A stretch of 64,000 nucleotides of DNA, taken from positions 7,192,001-7,256,000 of the forward strand of contig OZ245942.1 of assembly GCA_965230065.1 (NCBI GenBank), in the 5' to 3' direction. The position numbers and the translations under genes were made by a program. The notes below the pieces were generated by a model. That model was not told the origin of the DNA and ran no database searches. It saw nothing but the letters and a program-made list of their open reading frames with translations. The DNA is from G965230065 sp965230065 (GTDB lineage: Bacteria > Bacteroidota > Bacteroidia > Cytophagales > Cyclobacteriaceae). Positions 26,449-33,905 of this stretch are shown here, piece after piece (within the stretch, counting starts at the first letter, position 1; each line of letters opens with the position of its first letter).

Positions 26449-27175
26449 TCATTTTATTCGAATCATTTTCTTTAATTCCCATTCAGGAAACTTAACCTTA
26501 AGTTCAATTGAATCTTTATCAGTTAATTTATTTCTATTTAAATCAACCACACCATAACCATCAATTACTTTTAATTTTTCACCTCCAAAATAAAAATCTG
26601 AATGTTCACCAATACGTTCAGACATTGCGGTCAAAATCAATCGTCCCTTAATCTTTTCATTTTTAAGATTTTTATTTTCGTCTGAGATAAAATATATATC
26701 CAACTTGTCAAATGCTAGATTATCTTCTCCGATTCCTCGAGCAGGGAAAGATAAGCTCTCTAGTTCATGCATAAGTATTCTCCTCTTAATTTCTATTAAG
26801 CTCAAATCATTGATATTATCCTTGCCAAAATATTTGTCAAAATAATTGGTTTCAATTTGAGGATCGTCCTTTAATACTTCTAATAAAGATTGAATTTGCT
26901 CTTCTTTGTTTATCTCATTCAAGGAATTCATTATTGCACGATCTTCTTTAATCAATTTATTGGACTTAGCGACAATGATTGAATCTTTTTTACGATTCCC
27001 ATTTTCTTCAACTGCCGTTTTAATTCTTTTAAAATAGTCATTATTATGTTCAATAAACCAGTCAACAGAAAAGTCATTTTCAGATAACTCATTCTTTTTG
27101 GAGCATGAAAATGTAAGCAGAATGATTAAAATAAAATATAAAAAGTTTTTCATCTAATTTTTAATTGGCCACAAC
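26435..27175. mobile_element. Candidate gene cassette bracketed by 10-bp inverted repeat
   Basis: GTTGTGGCCA (26435-26444) and its exact reverse complement TGGCCACAAC (27166-27175) enclose a single lipoprotein gene, with only 4 bases after its stop and 12 before its start. Just outside the right arm is a perfect 8-bp hairpin ATAAACGC-AATG-GCGTTTAT (27182-27201). A compact one-gene unit with complementary ends and AT-rich coding sequence is what a mobile cassette looks like. No integrase is in the window, so mobility is inference. Confidence 0.45.
26449..27153 (-). CDS. Hypothetical lipoprotein in cassette-like unit
   Basis: A 234-residue protein with a lipoprotein signal (LLTFSC, Cys 17), then a helical, Lys/Glu/Asn-rich region (about residues 30-110) and a C-terminal beta-rich region (KGRLILTAMSERIGEH, then YGVVDLNRNKL). 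I recognise no family. Codon use is markedly more AT-rich than in the core genes. The gene is tightly framed by a 10-bp inverted repeat, suggesting acquisition as a unit. Confidence 0.65.
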   Translation of the reverse strand: MKNFLYFILIILLTFSCSKKNELSENDFSVDWFIEHNNDYFKRIKTAVEENGNRKKDSIIVAKSNKLIKEDRAIMNSLNEINKEEQIQSLLEVLKDDPQIETNYFDKYFGKDNINDLSLIEIKRRILMHELESLSFPARGIGEDNLAFDKLDIYFISDENKNLKNEKIKGRLILTAMSERIGEHSDFYFGGEKLKVIDGYGVVDLNRNKLTDKDSIELKVKFPEWELKKMIRIK

Positions 27176-27598
27176 AATTGTATAAACGCAATGGCGTTTA
27201 TTTCCTATATAAGAGATGCTTACCACAGGAAGATTTTTGTTTTAAAAACAAATTTCGTCTAAGCGATCTGCCTTTCATTTTGTGCTAAATTTATGCATTT
27301 TCTGCAAATAAATTGCCAGTTTACTCTCAAAACAGGGTAAATGGGCCTGCTGTCTTTCCCATGCTTCTTCCCAAGATAATAAAAAGCAGGGGAAATGCCG
27401 GTAGTTAAACGTTTGTAAACGGGTAGAAACGTTTGTACACGGATAACAGCGTAATATACTGTGCCTGTGGGTTTCTTGTTCCACGCCCCTGCTTCAAAGC
27501 TGGCTCCTATCTTGCTTGTCTTATCTCGCCAATAGTGCAAAAAAGCCCGGAATCTATGGGAATACGGCCGCATAACGTAGAAAAGCTGCCAAGATGTT

Positions 27599-27850
27599 TT
27601 GTAATGTGCTGCTAACGCTTAAAAAATGGGCAAGAACTTTCTTGAAGTGCTTTTAAAGGTGTAAAAAAGCTCTACAATACTTTGTAATGCACTTTTAAAG
27701 CAGCGAAAAACCAAAACAATTTCTTGTAATGCGCTTTTAAAGCAACGAAAAGCCAAAACAATTTCTTGTAATGTACTTTCTAAGCTTTAAAGCTGGCAAA
27801 GATTAATCTTGAAGTGCCTTTGAAGCAATAAAAACAGTGCAAGAAATAAT
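27599..27850. repeat. Degenerate 42-bp tandem repeat, about six copies
   Basis: Three consecutive units start with GTAATGC/GTAATGT at 27684, 27726 and 27768, exactly 42 bases apart. The two best share nearly all positions (GTAATGCGCTTTTAAAGC and CCAAAACAATTTCTT blocks). Less similar units extend the array to both sides. The unit length is a multiple of three, but no long frame runs through it. Confidence 0.65.
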
Positions 27851-28017
27851 GTGGTGGCTTTCCCAAGCTTTGAAAGTGGTTCAATATGGGGTGTATTGGT
27901 TTTTTTAGCGATAAAAGACAGGTAAGACCGGTTGTGATGCCGAATTCCCTCGAAATATACTGTCCTATTCCTGATGTGGTGCTTTTGGTTTACTTTCTTT
28001 TTGCTTCAAGAAAAAGT

Positions 28018-28048
28018 GTGAGGCTTTTTTTGTTTGTCAAAGCCTCAC
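28018..28048 (-). terminator. Terminator-like hairpin
   Basis: A perfect 10-bp stem GTGAGGCTTT/AAAGCCTCAC with an 11-base loop. On the minus strand it is followed by ACTTTTTC. It is the first such structure downstream of the mazF-type toxin gene on the same strand, although 375 bases away, so it may end that transcript. Confidence 0.5.
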
Positions 28049-28423
28049 CTCATTTTTATGATCCTGTTTCTGAAGCGTTTTCTGCTTCTTCCTCCGGTTT
28101 GTTGGCCCGGTTACGGCTATTTAGCCCACGAGACATCATGGGGGAGGATTGTCAGTTACAAGGTCGCCAAGGCAAGCCCCCCCCTAGCGCGGAGCTTATC
28201 ACCATTGAAAGTTATTTCTCACCATATATCACGAAGGCACTTGAGTCCATCATTACCTCTCCATCAGGATATTTCTGGTTGATCAACTGATAACGACAAG
28301 TGCAGCCGACAGGCCAGGCTTGTTGGCGTTTTTCTGCCGAGTATCAATTTACTGGCTTAGAGCAATTAACGTTCAAGTTCACTTCAATCCGGCTGGTGTC
28401 TGCATAGTATTATGGGCTGTTTT

Positions 28424-28753
28424 TCAATCAGTTTCAATAGCAAACAATTGGATCAGTTTCCTATCCAGCTCTTTTATCTGCTTTGCGTTTATACTTCCTA
28501 ATCTACCTATCACAAGGGCTTTATCTATAGTAGCTATTTTCCCAATTCTTATCAGCGATGGTTTCTTGAGTCCATTCGTTACGTTAGGCTGTAGAAGTAA
28601 ATCCGTTGGTTCTTGCCAGTGTAGTTGAGTCGATATGAAACTTACCGTAACGTCCAAACTTCCTGATAACAGAACTAAAGCAGGCCGTTTTTTGCTACCT
28701 GTCAAATCAGTGAACGGAAAAGGAATTAGAACTATGTGGCCTTTCTGCATCAA
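28424..28753 (-). CDS. MazF/PemK-family toxin
   Basis: A 109-residue protein of the PemK/MazF endoribonuclease fold: KGHIVLIPFPFTDLTGSKKRPALVLL at the N-terminus with the catalytic-type Arg in KKRPALV, TVSFISTQ in the middle, and the C-terminal GKIATIDKALVIGRLGSI segment. Members cleave mRNA and are neutralised by a cognate antitoxin. The antitoxin gene lies immediately upstream with a 4-base overlap. Confidence 0.85.
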   Translation of the reverse strand: MMQKGHIVLIPFPFTDLTGSKKRPALVLLSGSLDVTVSFISTQLHWQEPTDLLLQPNVTNGLKKPSLIRIGKIATIDKALVIGRLGSINAKQIKELDRKLIQLFAIETD

Positions 28754-28974
28754 TACCGCTCTTTTAAATCATTTTCATCATATAAATCTTCTTCATCATG
28801 CAAAAAAGCAAAACTGTCAGATTCACTTACTAAAGTTTCTATCCCTTTTTGAAGGATTTGCTCTTCATATTTTTTGAGCACAAAATCGGCGAAGTCAGCT
28901 ACTTCATGGATTCTATCCTCGGGAAGTTTTTCTAATGTTTCGACTGTTTTTTTAATTAATCCTTGCTTCTTCAT
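28750..28974 (-). CDS. Antitoxin of the MazF-type toxin
   Basis: A 74-residue acidic protein. The helical N-terminal part (TVETLEKLPEDRIHEVADFADFVL) resembles DUF2281-type antitoxins in which two helices precede a disordered, acidic C-terminus (DEEDLYDENDL) that would wrap the toxin. It overlaps the toxin by 4 bases (ATGA), the usual antitoxin-first arrangement. Antitoxins of this kind often repress their own operon; no operator palindrome stands out. Confidence 0.75.
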   Translation of the reverse strand: MKKQGLIKKTVETLEKLPEDRIHEVADFADFVLKKYEEQILQKGIETLVSESDSFAFLHDEEDLYDENDLKERY

Positions 28975-29273
28975 GTTCTTAGTCTCTTTTTTCTAATGTA
29001 CGGATTTTCTTTCGTATAGCCCATAACGTACGGGTAAAGCTCATTAAGTTTATTTGCAATATAGCAAAGGTGTGTTTATCCCCCAATATCAAGTAGATAA
29101 ACGCACCCTTTGCTGGCTTATGCTATTGCAGCTACCTAACTGTACTGACATTACAACTGAGGGTAAAACAAAAAAATATTCTTGCCGGATTTATTCCGGC
29201 ATCTCCCACTTGCGATGCAGGAGACCCCGGAATTCGCTACGCTCATCCGGGGAGAACAACATTATTTTTTACC
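28975..29273. other. Intergenic region with palindromic repeat
   Basis: No gene is seen. It contains the promoter region of the toxin-antitoxin pair and, towards the creD end, the structured repeat at 29184-29257. Confidence 0.35.
29184..29257. repeat. Structured repeat with CCCCGGAATTC core, copy 1
   Basis: Three hairpins follow each other: GCCGGA/TCCGGC (29184-29200), TCTCC/GGAGA, and CCCCGGA/TCCGGGG (29225-29252). Its reverse complement shares the TCTCCCCG.ATGAGCG and GCGAATTCCGG blocks with the element at 31792-31912, so the two are copies of one family. It lies just after the creD stop. Confidence 0.55.
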
Positions 29274-30674
29274 CTAATCCGCCTTAAAATTATACCAATC
29301 CACTTTCCTTGACAGGTACATCACAATGCCCAGCACAATCAGTAAACCGATGCTGCCCATCAGTAAAGCGAAGTCTTGTAGCTGTAAAATGACAAAGATA
29401 AACCCGTAGATGACCACCAGCATAAAGCCCAGGATGCGGGTGAGAAGTTGGTTTTTGAAGATGCTCTGGGCATACACGGTAATCATACCAATGATGACCA
29501 CGCTGGCAATGGCATAGGCAAAATTGAAAGATGTATGCTCTGAAAGGGAAAGCAGCAAGGTGTAAAAAATACAGATTGCCAACCCTACCAAAATGTACTG
29601 AAAGGGGTGAATCCGTTTTTTGTTCAGCACTTCCACGAAAAAGAAAAGTAGAAAAGTGAGGGCAATAATCATTACGGCATACTTGGCCGAACGCATGGAT
29701 TTCTGGTACTCGTCTACGGGCAACAACAGGTTTACCCCAAATACCGAATCATTCACAGAGTACGCTGCACCCTGCCATTGCTGAGGGTAATTGCGGTTGA
29801 GGTGCAGTACTTTCCAGTGTGCATTGAACCCTTCTTCTGCCACCGATCGCTCATCAGGCAAAAAAGCGCCATCAAAGCTGGGGTTTTGCCAGGGAGAGGC
29901 AAGTTGCACTGTAGTTTCCTTTCCCAATGGTACAAAGTTCAGGTACTTGCTTCCGTTCAGATCCAGCGAAAAATCATAAGCAATGTTTTCCTCCTGCCCC
30001 GTGAGCGGCACCCTGGTACTTACCCCGGCGTTGGCGATTTTATTGGGAAAAGCTGAATTTGTTCTTTCAAATGAATCGCGAGGGGATTGGTCTGCGCCTG
30101 TAAACATGAGAAAAGTTTGCATGCCCGGGTCAAAGGAACGGGTGTTTTCGTTCCACTGCAATGCTATGTTTTCTTTAATGCCCCGCATATCAGAAATACC
30201 CACCGAAACGAACGCGTCTTTCCAGAGAATATCTTCTTCAGCAATGTCCCAGTCCGAAAAATCGGGGCGGGCAAATTGTCCCTGGTAGGCCAGTTGGGTA
30301 TTGTACACCACCACTTCGTAAATGCCCCGGTATCTTTTTTCGGGCATTACTTCCCCGCTTACATCAAGACTGTTTGGTAAAAAATGGGCATATTCCGTGA
30401 TTTCTTTCAGCTTGCCTTCACTGTCTTCCCGGTATTTTTTGTAAGGTACGGTAAGCACAGGGCCGCAGATAATTTGCTCCCGGCTCCATTTATTGCTTAC
30501 TTCATCAATGGCCGCTTCCCTTGTAAATTCCCTTTCCTGAATCAAAGAAGAAATCATGGAAGCAGGAATGAGCAAAAGCAAAATAAGGATGCCGATGGAA
30601 AGCAGTTTGATGGTGGCCGAATTAGATATCCATTGGTTCAGCCGCTCGAACAAGGATTGGTTGGATTCTGACAT
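29274..30674 (-). CDS. creD: Inner-membrane protein CreD
   Basis: A 466-residue CreD-family protein: one N-terminal membrane segment (LLSIGILILLLLIPASMI), the diagnostic periplasmic part starting SLIQEREFTREAAIDEVSNKWSREQ and GPVLTVPY, and a cluster of membrane segments in the C-terminal third (FLLFFFVEVLNKKRIHPFQYILVG is a family signature). CreD is linked to envelope stress and beta-lactam tolerance in enterobacteria; its molecular role is unclear. It is the downstream-most gene of a minus-strand run starting at 32830, but repeats separate it from the next. Confidence 0.93.
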   Translation of the reverse strand: MSESNQSLFERLNQWISNSATIKLLSIGILILLLLIPASMISSLIQEREFTREAAIDEVSNKWSREQIICGPVLTVPYKKYREDSEGKLKEITEYAHFLPNSLDVSGEVMPEKRYRGIYEVVVYNTQLAYQGQFARPDFSDWDIAEEDILWKDAFVSVGISDMRGIKENIALQWNENTRSFDPGMQTFLMFTGADQSPRDSFERTNSAFPNKIANAGVSTRVPLTGQEENIAYDFSLDLNGSKYLNFVPLGKETTVQLASPWQNPSFDGAFLPDERSVAEEGFNAHWKVLHLNRNYPQQWQGAAYSVNDSVFGVNLLLPVDEYQKSMRSAKYAVMIIALTFLLFFFVEVLNKKRIHPFQYILVGLAICIFYTLLLSLSEHTSFNFAYAIASVVIIGMITVYAQSIFKNQLLTRILGFMLVVIYGFIFVILQLQDFALLMGSIGLLIVLGIVMYLSRKVDWYNFKAD

Positions 30675-30704
30675 GATTTTATAAATTTAGCTTTTTTTGA
30701 TGTA

Positions 30705-30770
30705 TTGTAGCGCGACTCTCTGAGTCGCTTATCATTTGTATGATGGGCAGCTCAGAGAGTCTTCCTACAT
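30705..30770. repeat. REP-like palindrome GTAGNGCGRCTCTCTGAG, copy 1
   Basis: Perfect 11-bp arms GACTCTCTGAG/CTCAGAGAGTC (30714-30724/30751-30761) enclose ATCAT/ATGAT, with GTAG/CTAC at the ends. The left half also folds on itself (GCGACTC/GAGTCGC). The reverse complement of the element at 58632-58658 is the same sequence with a paired A-T to G-C change. Confidence 0.65.
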
Positions 30771-31727
30771 TCAACTGTTTTTCTTTTTAATCTGGTAAGC
30801 CCCCATCACCCCCAGGTGGTCGGACCCGGTACCGCTAATCGTACCGAAGTTCAGGCAGTTCAGTTCATCCGAATGAAAGATGTAATCAATCGGGATGCCC
30901 CAACGGCCGAGGAAAGACGGGAAAGTGGCTTGCCGGCCTTTTCGGCTATCAGCCACTTGCGCCTGTTTTTTCAGTTTGGCTATGTTTCGGTTCCAGGGCA
31001 CGATGTTGTAATCGCCAATGGCCAGCACGGGCTGCTCTTGTTTTTCCAGATACCGGGTAATCTGTTGTAAATGCCTTTTTCTTTGATGGAATCTTTGAAG
31101 CGTGACCGGGGAAATGGTGTGCGAAGCCAGGAAGTGAATGCTGCTGTCGCCCACCTCAATGTTTCCGGCTATGTTAGGGCGGTTTTCCCACACTATGGTT
31201 TCTACCCCGGACAGTGGATACCGGGAGAAAATAGCGATTCCCTCCCCACGGCCACTGCCAGGCACAATGTGATAATAAGGGTAGGCAGTCGCCAGGTTTT
31301 TCTCGAGAAAACCTGCCCATTGCGTATGTACTTCCTGAAAAGAGAGCAAATCGGCATCGGTTGCTTTCACCTTTTCCAGCGTCTTTTTGTACTGACGATT
31401 GGCTACAAAAACATTGAAATGGGCAACTTTCAAGTCGGCCGCATAGGTATCAGTTTGCACTTCTGGCGGAGAATATACATGGGCTTGCAGGTAAACCAAC
31501 AGCATCAATGAAGACCCTGCGGAAGCAATTCCAACAGTCCATTTTCTCAACCCCAGGAATACCAATGCCACCAGTGTGTACATGCCCAATGCCTGAAAAG
31601 CGAAGGATTGCAACAAGTCAAAAACAAACAACTCGGGTGGTGCAATAAAAATGATGGTGGAAAATAGTATGGAGATAGCCAGCCAAAATGCCGGGTTTTG
31701 TATTTGTTTTAAGATTTTATATTTCAT
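30771..31727 (-). CDS. Membrane-anchored endonuclease/exonuclease/phosphatase protein
   Basis: A protein of about 318 residues. Three N-terminal membrane segments are followed by an EEP-fold domain facing out: VAHFNVFVAN (Asn), DLLSFQEVHTQW (metal-binding Glu), VLAIGDYNIVPWNR (Asp/Asn pair), and TGSDHLGVMG (catalytic Asp-His) near the C-terminus. Such proteins cleave phosphoesters in nucleic acids, lipids or sugars; the substrate is open. The start at 31727 was chosen because a longer frame to 31829 would run through a repeat and an operator. A palindrome ending right at the start codon matches the one before the 32830 operon. Confidence 0.82.
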   Translation of the reverse strand: MKYKILKQIQNPAFWLAISILFSTIIFIAPPELFVFDLLQSFAFQALGMYTLVALVFLGLRKWTVGIASAGSSLMLLVYLQAHVYSPPEVQTDTYAADLKVAHFNVFVANRQYKKTLEKVKATDADLLSFQEVHTQWAGFLEKNLATAYPYYHIVPGSGRGEGIAIFSRYPLSGVETIVWENRPNIAGNIEVGDSSIHFLASHTISPVTLQRFHQRKRHLQQITRYLEKQEQPVLAIGDYNIVPWNRNIAKLKKQAQVADSRKGRQATFPSFLGRWGIPIDYIFHSDELNCLNFGTISGTGSDHLGVMGAYQIKKKNS

Positions 31728-31728
31728 A

Positions 31729-31749
31729 GTACTTTGAATTTCAAAGTTA
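31729..31749 (-). promoter_or_regulatory. Operator-like palindrome, copy 1
   Basis: On the minus strand TAACTTTGAAATTCAAAGTA, an inverted ACTTTGA/TCAAAGT pair that runs almost into the ATG of the EEP gene. It differs at only a few positions from the site at 32837-32857. A site this close to the start codon would block transcription or initiation, so repression by the winged-helix protein encoded between the two sites is a natural reading. Confidence 0.55.
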
Positions 31750-31791
31750 AAAAACAGATTTATATAGTTTATTTTAGTCAGATTAAGGAAC

Positions 31792-31912
31792 GTCTCCCCG
31801 AATGAGCGGACGCGAATTCCGGCCACCATGGCACGGGGCCTCCTGCTAAGATGGCGAAGACCCCGGAATTCACAGGAAGCTACCGTTCACCCGGTCGGCG
31901 CCCCGACGGGGA
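31792..31912. repeat. Structured repeat with CCCCGGAATTC core, copy 2
   Basis: Starts GTCTCCCCGAATGAGCG and contains two GAATTCCGG/CCGGAATTC blocks in opposite orientation, then CCCCGACGGGG near the right end. It shares its left part with the reverse complement of 29184-29257 but has about 13 extra bases and a longer right arm. It sits between the EEP gene and the winged-helix regulator. Confidence 0.55.
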
Positions 31913-31919
31913 AATATTC

Positions 31920-32219
31920 TTATTTTTTCTCTTTAATCAAAGCCTCCAAAGCATTCAAATGGGCCTCAAAGGCTTTTTTTCCTGCCCGGGTGGCCTGGTA
32001 ACGGGTATTGGGCTTACGGCCAACAAATTGTTTTTTCACCGAAATATATTCCACTTTTTCCAGGGCTTTTAAATGCGAAGCCAGGTTGCCGTCGGTTACA
32101 TCCAGCAATTCTTTCAGGGCATTGAAATCCAGGGTATCGTTCACCATCAGGGCCGACATCACGCCCAGGCGCACCTTGTTTTCAAATGCTTTATCGAAAT
32201 TGTTGAACCAATGACTCAC
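31920..32219 (-). CDS. Winged-helix transcriptional regulator
   Basis: A 99-residue single-domain regulator: helix VRLGVMSALMVNDTLDFNALKELL, recognition region TDGNLASHLKALEKVEYISVKK, wing FVGRKPNTRYQATRAGKKAF. This is the small MarR/ArsR-like family common in Bacteroidota, where it is usually encoded with a membrane protein. It overlaps the upstream membrane-protein gene by 4 bases, so both are made from one message. The likely binding site is the ACTTTG/CAAAGT palindrome found in front of this operon and of the EEP gene. Confidence 0.82.
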   Translation of the reverse strand: MSHWFNNFDKAFENKVRLGVMSALMVNDTLDFNALKELLDVTDGNLASHLKALEKVEYISVKKQFVGRKPNTRYQATRAGKKAFEAHLNALEALIKEKK

Positions 32220-32830
32220 CGCTCGTATTTAAAGTACATAACCGTGCCATAGATAATGTGTAGCACGCCAAACCCTATTGCCCAAAACAACAAACTATAA
32301 CCGATCACCAAAGTGGCAAGCAGGCCCAAAACTAATTCGGTAAAGCCCAAATACCGCACATCGCTTATTGTGTATTTGCTGGCATTGATGAGCGCCAACC
32401 CGTAAAAGATGAGCATTGAAGGAGCTACGATGGATGTAAACCCTTTGAACAGCATGATCAAAGCGAAAAACCCTCCGGTTACCAATGGGATTAAAAGATT
32501 GATGACCAGCCTGCGGGCAGTACTGTCCCATATTTTCAAGCCCTGCTGCTTTGCCCGGCGCGTAGTAAGCCAAATACCAGTGCCCACTGCCAAAATCAGT
32601 ACAACCATGGCATCCAGTAATAAGAAGCGAATTACCTGCCCTGACCTCCCATACACCTCCCCCTCTCCTACCCCGGTTTGGATGACCTGATACGCTACAT
32701 AGGCCCCAATCAAAGCATAAATTCCCGCCATTACACCCGATAGGCCGCTCAGGGAAATAAAGCGGGAAGACCGCTCCATCATCGAGCGAATTTCGGATAT
32801 ATCTTTCAGGTAATCAGTTTTTTCTTGCAT
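32216..32830 (-). CDS. Multi-pass membrane protein coupled to the winged-helix regulator
   Basis: A 204-residue protein with a soluble N-terminal helix (DISEIRSMMERSSRFISLSG) and about six hydrophobic segments. It is the conserved partner seen beside small winged-helix regulators in many Bacteroidota; its function is unknown. The start lies a few bases after an operator-like palindrome (32837-32857). It is the first gene of the operon and overlaps the regulator gene by ATGA. Confidence 0.75.
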   Translation of the reverse strand: MQEKTDYLKDISEIRSMMERSSRFISLSGLSGVMAGIYALIGAYVAYQVIQTGVGEGEVYGRSGQVIRFLLLDAMVVLILAVGTGIWLTTRRAKQQGLKIWDSTARRLVINLLIPLVTGGFFALIMLFKGFTSIVAPSMLIFYGLALINASKYTISDVRYLGFTELVLGLLATLVIGYSLLFWAIGFGVLHIIYGTVMYFKYER

Positions 32831-32836
32831 ACATAA

Positions 32837-32857
32837 AGTACTTTGAAATACAAAGTA
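32837..32857 (-). promoter_or_regulatory. Operator-like palindrome, copy 2
   Basis: TACTTTG (32839-32845) and CAAAGTA (32851-32857) form a perfect 7-bp inverted repeat with a 5-base centre, 6-7 bases before the start of the membrane-protein gene. On the minus strand it reads TACTTTGTATTTCAAAGTAC, nearly identical to the site in front of the EEP gene. Confidence 0.6.
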
Positions 32858-33072
32858 AAAAAATTTTTTAATTGCTTCCTAGACATTTTAAAGTTTTTTG
32901 CACCCGTTAAAAAAGTTGTGGCAACTAAATGCCCATTTTCCAGGCAGCATTTAACAACCGTGTTGTTTTCAGGACAGAACAGGATGGACTTCTCTTTGCT
33001 AAACTGCAAATTATGTGGTTTTGATAGCCAAATAGCAGAAAGTGCCTACATTCATAATTTTAATGGTGTTTT

Positions 33073-33102
33073 TTGGTAATTTTTTATATATTATTAAACT
33101 TG
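33073..33102 (+). promoter_or_regulatory. Candidate promoter of the glycan-locus sigma factor
   Basis: TTG (33073-33075), exactly 19 bases, then TAAACTTG (33095-33102), one mismatch from the Bacteroidota -7 consensus TAnnTTTG. It lies 32 bases before the sigma-factor start. Confidence 0.55.
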
Positions 33103-33134
33103 GAAAAAGTATCTAATCGGTTTCTGATTGTGTA

Positions 33135-33731
33135 ATGAAAGATTTATCCCCAAATCAAGAGCGTCCACTCATCTGCCAGCTCAAGGCGGGGAAGAAGCAG
33201 GCTTTCAACCAGTTGTTTTACAAGCACCAACAAAAATTGTTTTATTTTTCTTACAAACTGCTGCATTCCAGGGACGATGCCGAAGAAATAGTGCAGGAGG
33301 TTTTCATCCGGGTGTGGGAGCACCGGACTACCCTGAAAGAAGACCTGCCTTTTGAAGCCTTTATCATCCGTATTGCCAAAAACCTGATATACAACAAAGC
33401 CAGGCACCGGGTAAATGAGTTTGCCTACAAAAATTACTGTATGAAGCATGTTCCCACCACATTGCATTGTACAGAACAGGAAGTTAATTATAATGCTCTG
33501 GAAACATTAACCACAGATTTTATCGAAAAGCTCCCTCCAAAAAGGAAAACCATTTTTGTGTTGAGCCGTATGCGGGGTTACTCCAATAAAGAAATTGCAA
33601 GCCAGCTTAATATTTCTGTCAGCACCGTCGAGAATCATATCAACAAAGCCCTGAAGTCGCTGAAAAACCACCTTTACCAGCATGATGTTGACCTAATGGC
33701 CCTGTTCTTCGCTTTTCTGTTCCATCTCTAG
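33135..33731 (+). CDS. ECF sigma factor of the SusCD locus
   Basis: A 198-residue FecI-like sigma-70 factor of the Bacteroidota expansion group. Region 2 runs AFNQLFYKHQQKLFYFSYKLL and DDAEEIVQEVFIRVWEHR (about residues 25-70). Region 4 is LPPKRKTIFVLSRMRGYSNKEIASQLNISVSTVENHI (about 138-176) with the helix-turn-helix. It ends with a hydrophobic tail (LMALFFAFLFHL), common in this group. It should be held by the FecR-type anti-sigma encoded next and switch on the susC/susD operon when substrate is sensed at the outer membrane. Confidence 0.92.
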   Translation: MKDLSPNQERPLICQLKAGKKQAFNQLFYKHQQKLFYFSYKLLHSRDDAEEIVQEVFIRVWEHRTTLKEDLPFEAFIIRIAKNLIYNKARHRVNEFAYKNYCMKHVPTTLHCTEQEVNYNALETLTTDFIEKLPPKRKTIFVLSRMRGYSNKEIASQLNISVSTVENHINKALKSLKNHLYQHDVDLMALFFAFLFHL

Positions 33732-33767
33732 CTTTTAGCTTTTAGCTTTTAGCTTTTAGCTTTTAGC
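33729..33767. repeat. Five-copy 7-bp tandem repeat TAGCTTT
   Basis: Five perfect TAGCTTT units plus a partial one. The first TAG is the stop codon of the sigma factor. Such short perfect repeats slip easily, so length variation between strains is likely, but all units lie after the stop. Confidence 0.85.
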
Positions 33768-33905
33768 CAAAAATACTCCTATTTCATTATCAATTTCCTA
33801 AAGTTATTCGCTGTTTCTTAGTCGTTTTGCATTTTTCACCAACAAAGTAGGTGCTACCCCTTTCTTAATTGTTTTAATAGTAATAACCTAAACTATATCT
33901 ATCTC

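Larger units (their letters stand above)
27154..28423. other. 1.2-kb gene-poor region with repeats and decayed remnants
   Basis: I see no convincing gene. It holds the perfect hairpin at 27182-27201, the 42-bp tandem repeat at 27599-27850 and a terminator-like hairpin at 28018-28048. On the minus strand two short coding-like pieces occur: 44 open codons at about 28212-28346 ending YPDGEVMMDSSAFVIYGEK, and a 28-codon frame ending just before the hairpin. They are in different frames and may be remnants of one lost gene. Longer open frames at 27259-27573 (-) and 27886-28290 (+) lack any family resemblance and run across repeats. Confidence 0.35.
32831..33134. other. Divergent intergenic region before the glycan locus
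   Basis: It holds the operator-like palindrome of the leftward operon (32837-32857) and a good candidate promoter for the rightward ECF sigma gene (33073-33102). Between them I see only AT-rich sequence without gene-like features. Confidence 0.4.

Noticed and set aside
27259..27573. Coding region on the minus strand, 104 codons
   Set aside because: The predicted peptide has no family resemblance and runs through low-complexity, repeat-like DNA without a start signal.
27886..28290. Coding region on the plus strand, 134 codons
   Set aside because: It contains a perfect terminator-like hairpin and residue composition unlike a folded protein; coding-like pieces on the opposite strand fit better.
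31728..31829. N-terminal extension of the EEP-family protein to 31829
   Set aside because: The extra 34 codons run through a palindromic repeat and the operator-like site; the ATG at 31727 gives a normal membrane-anchored start.
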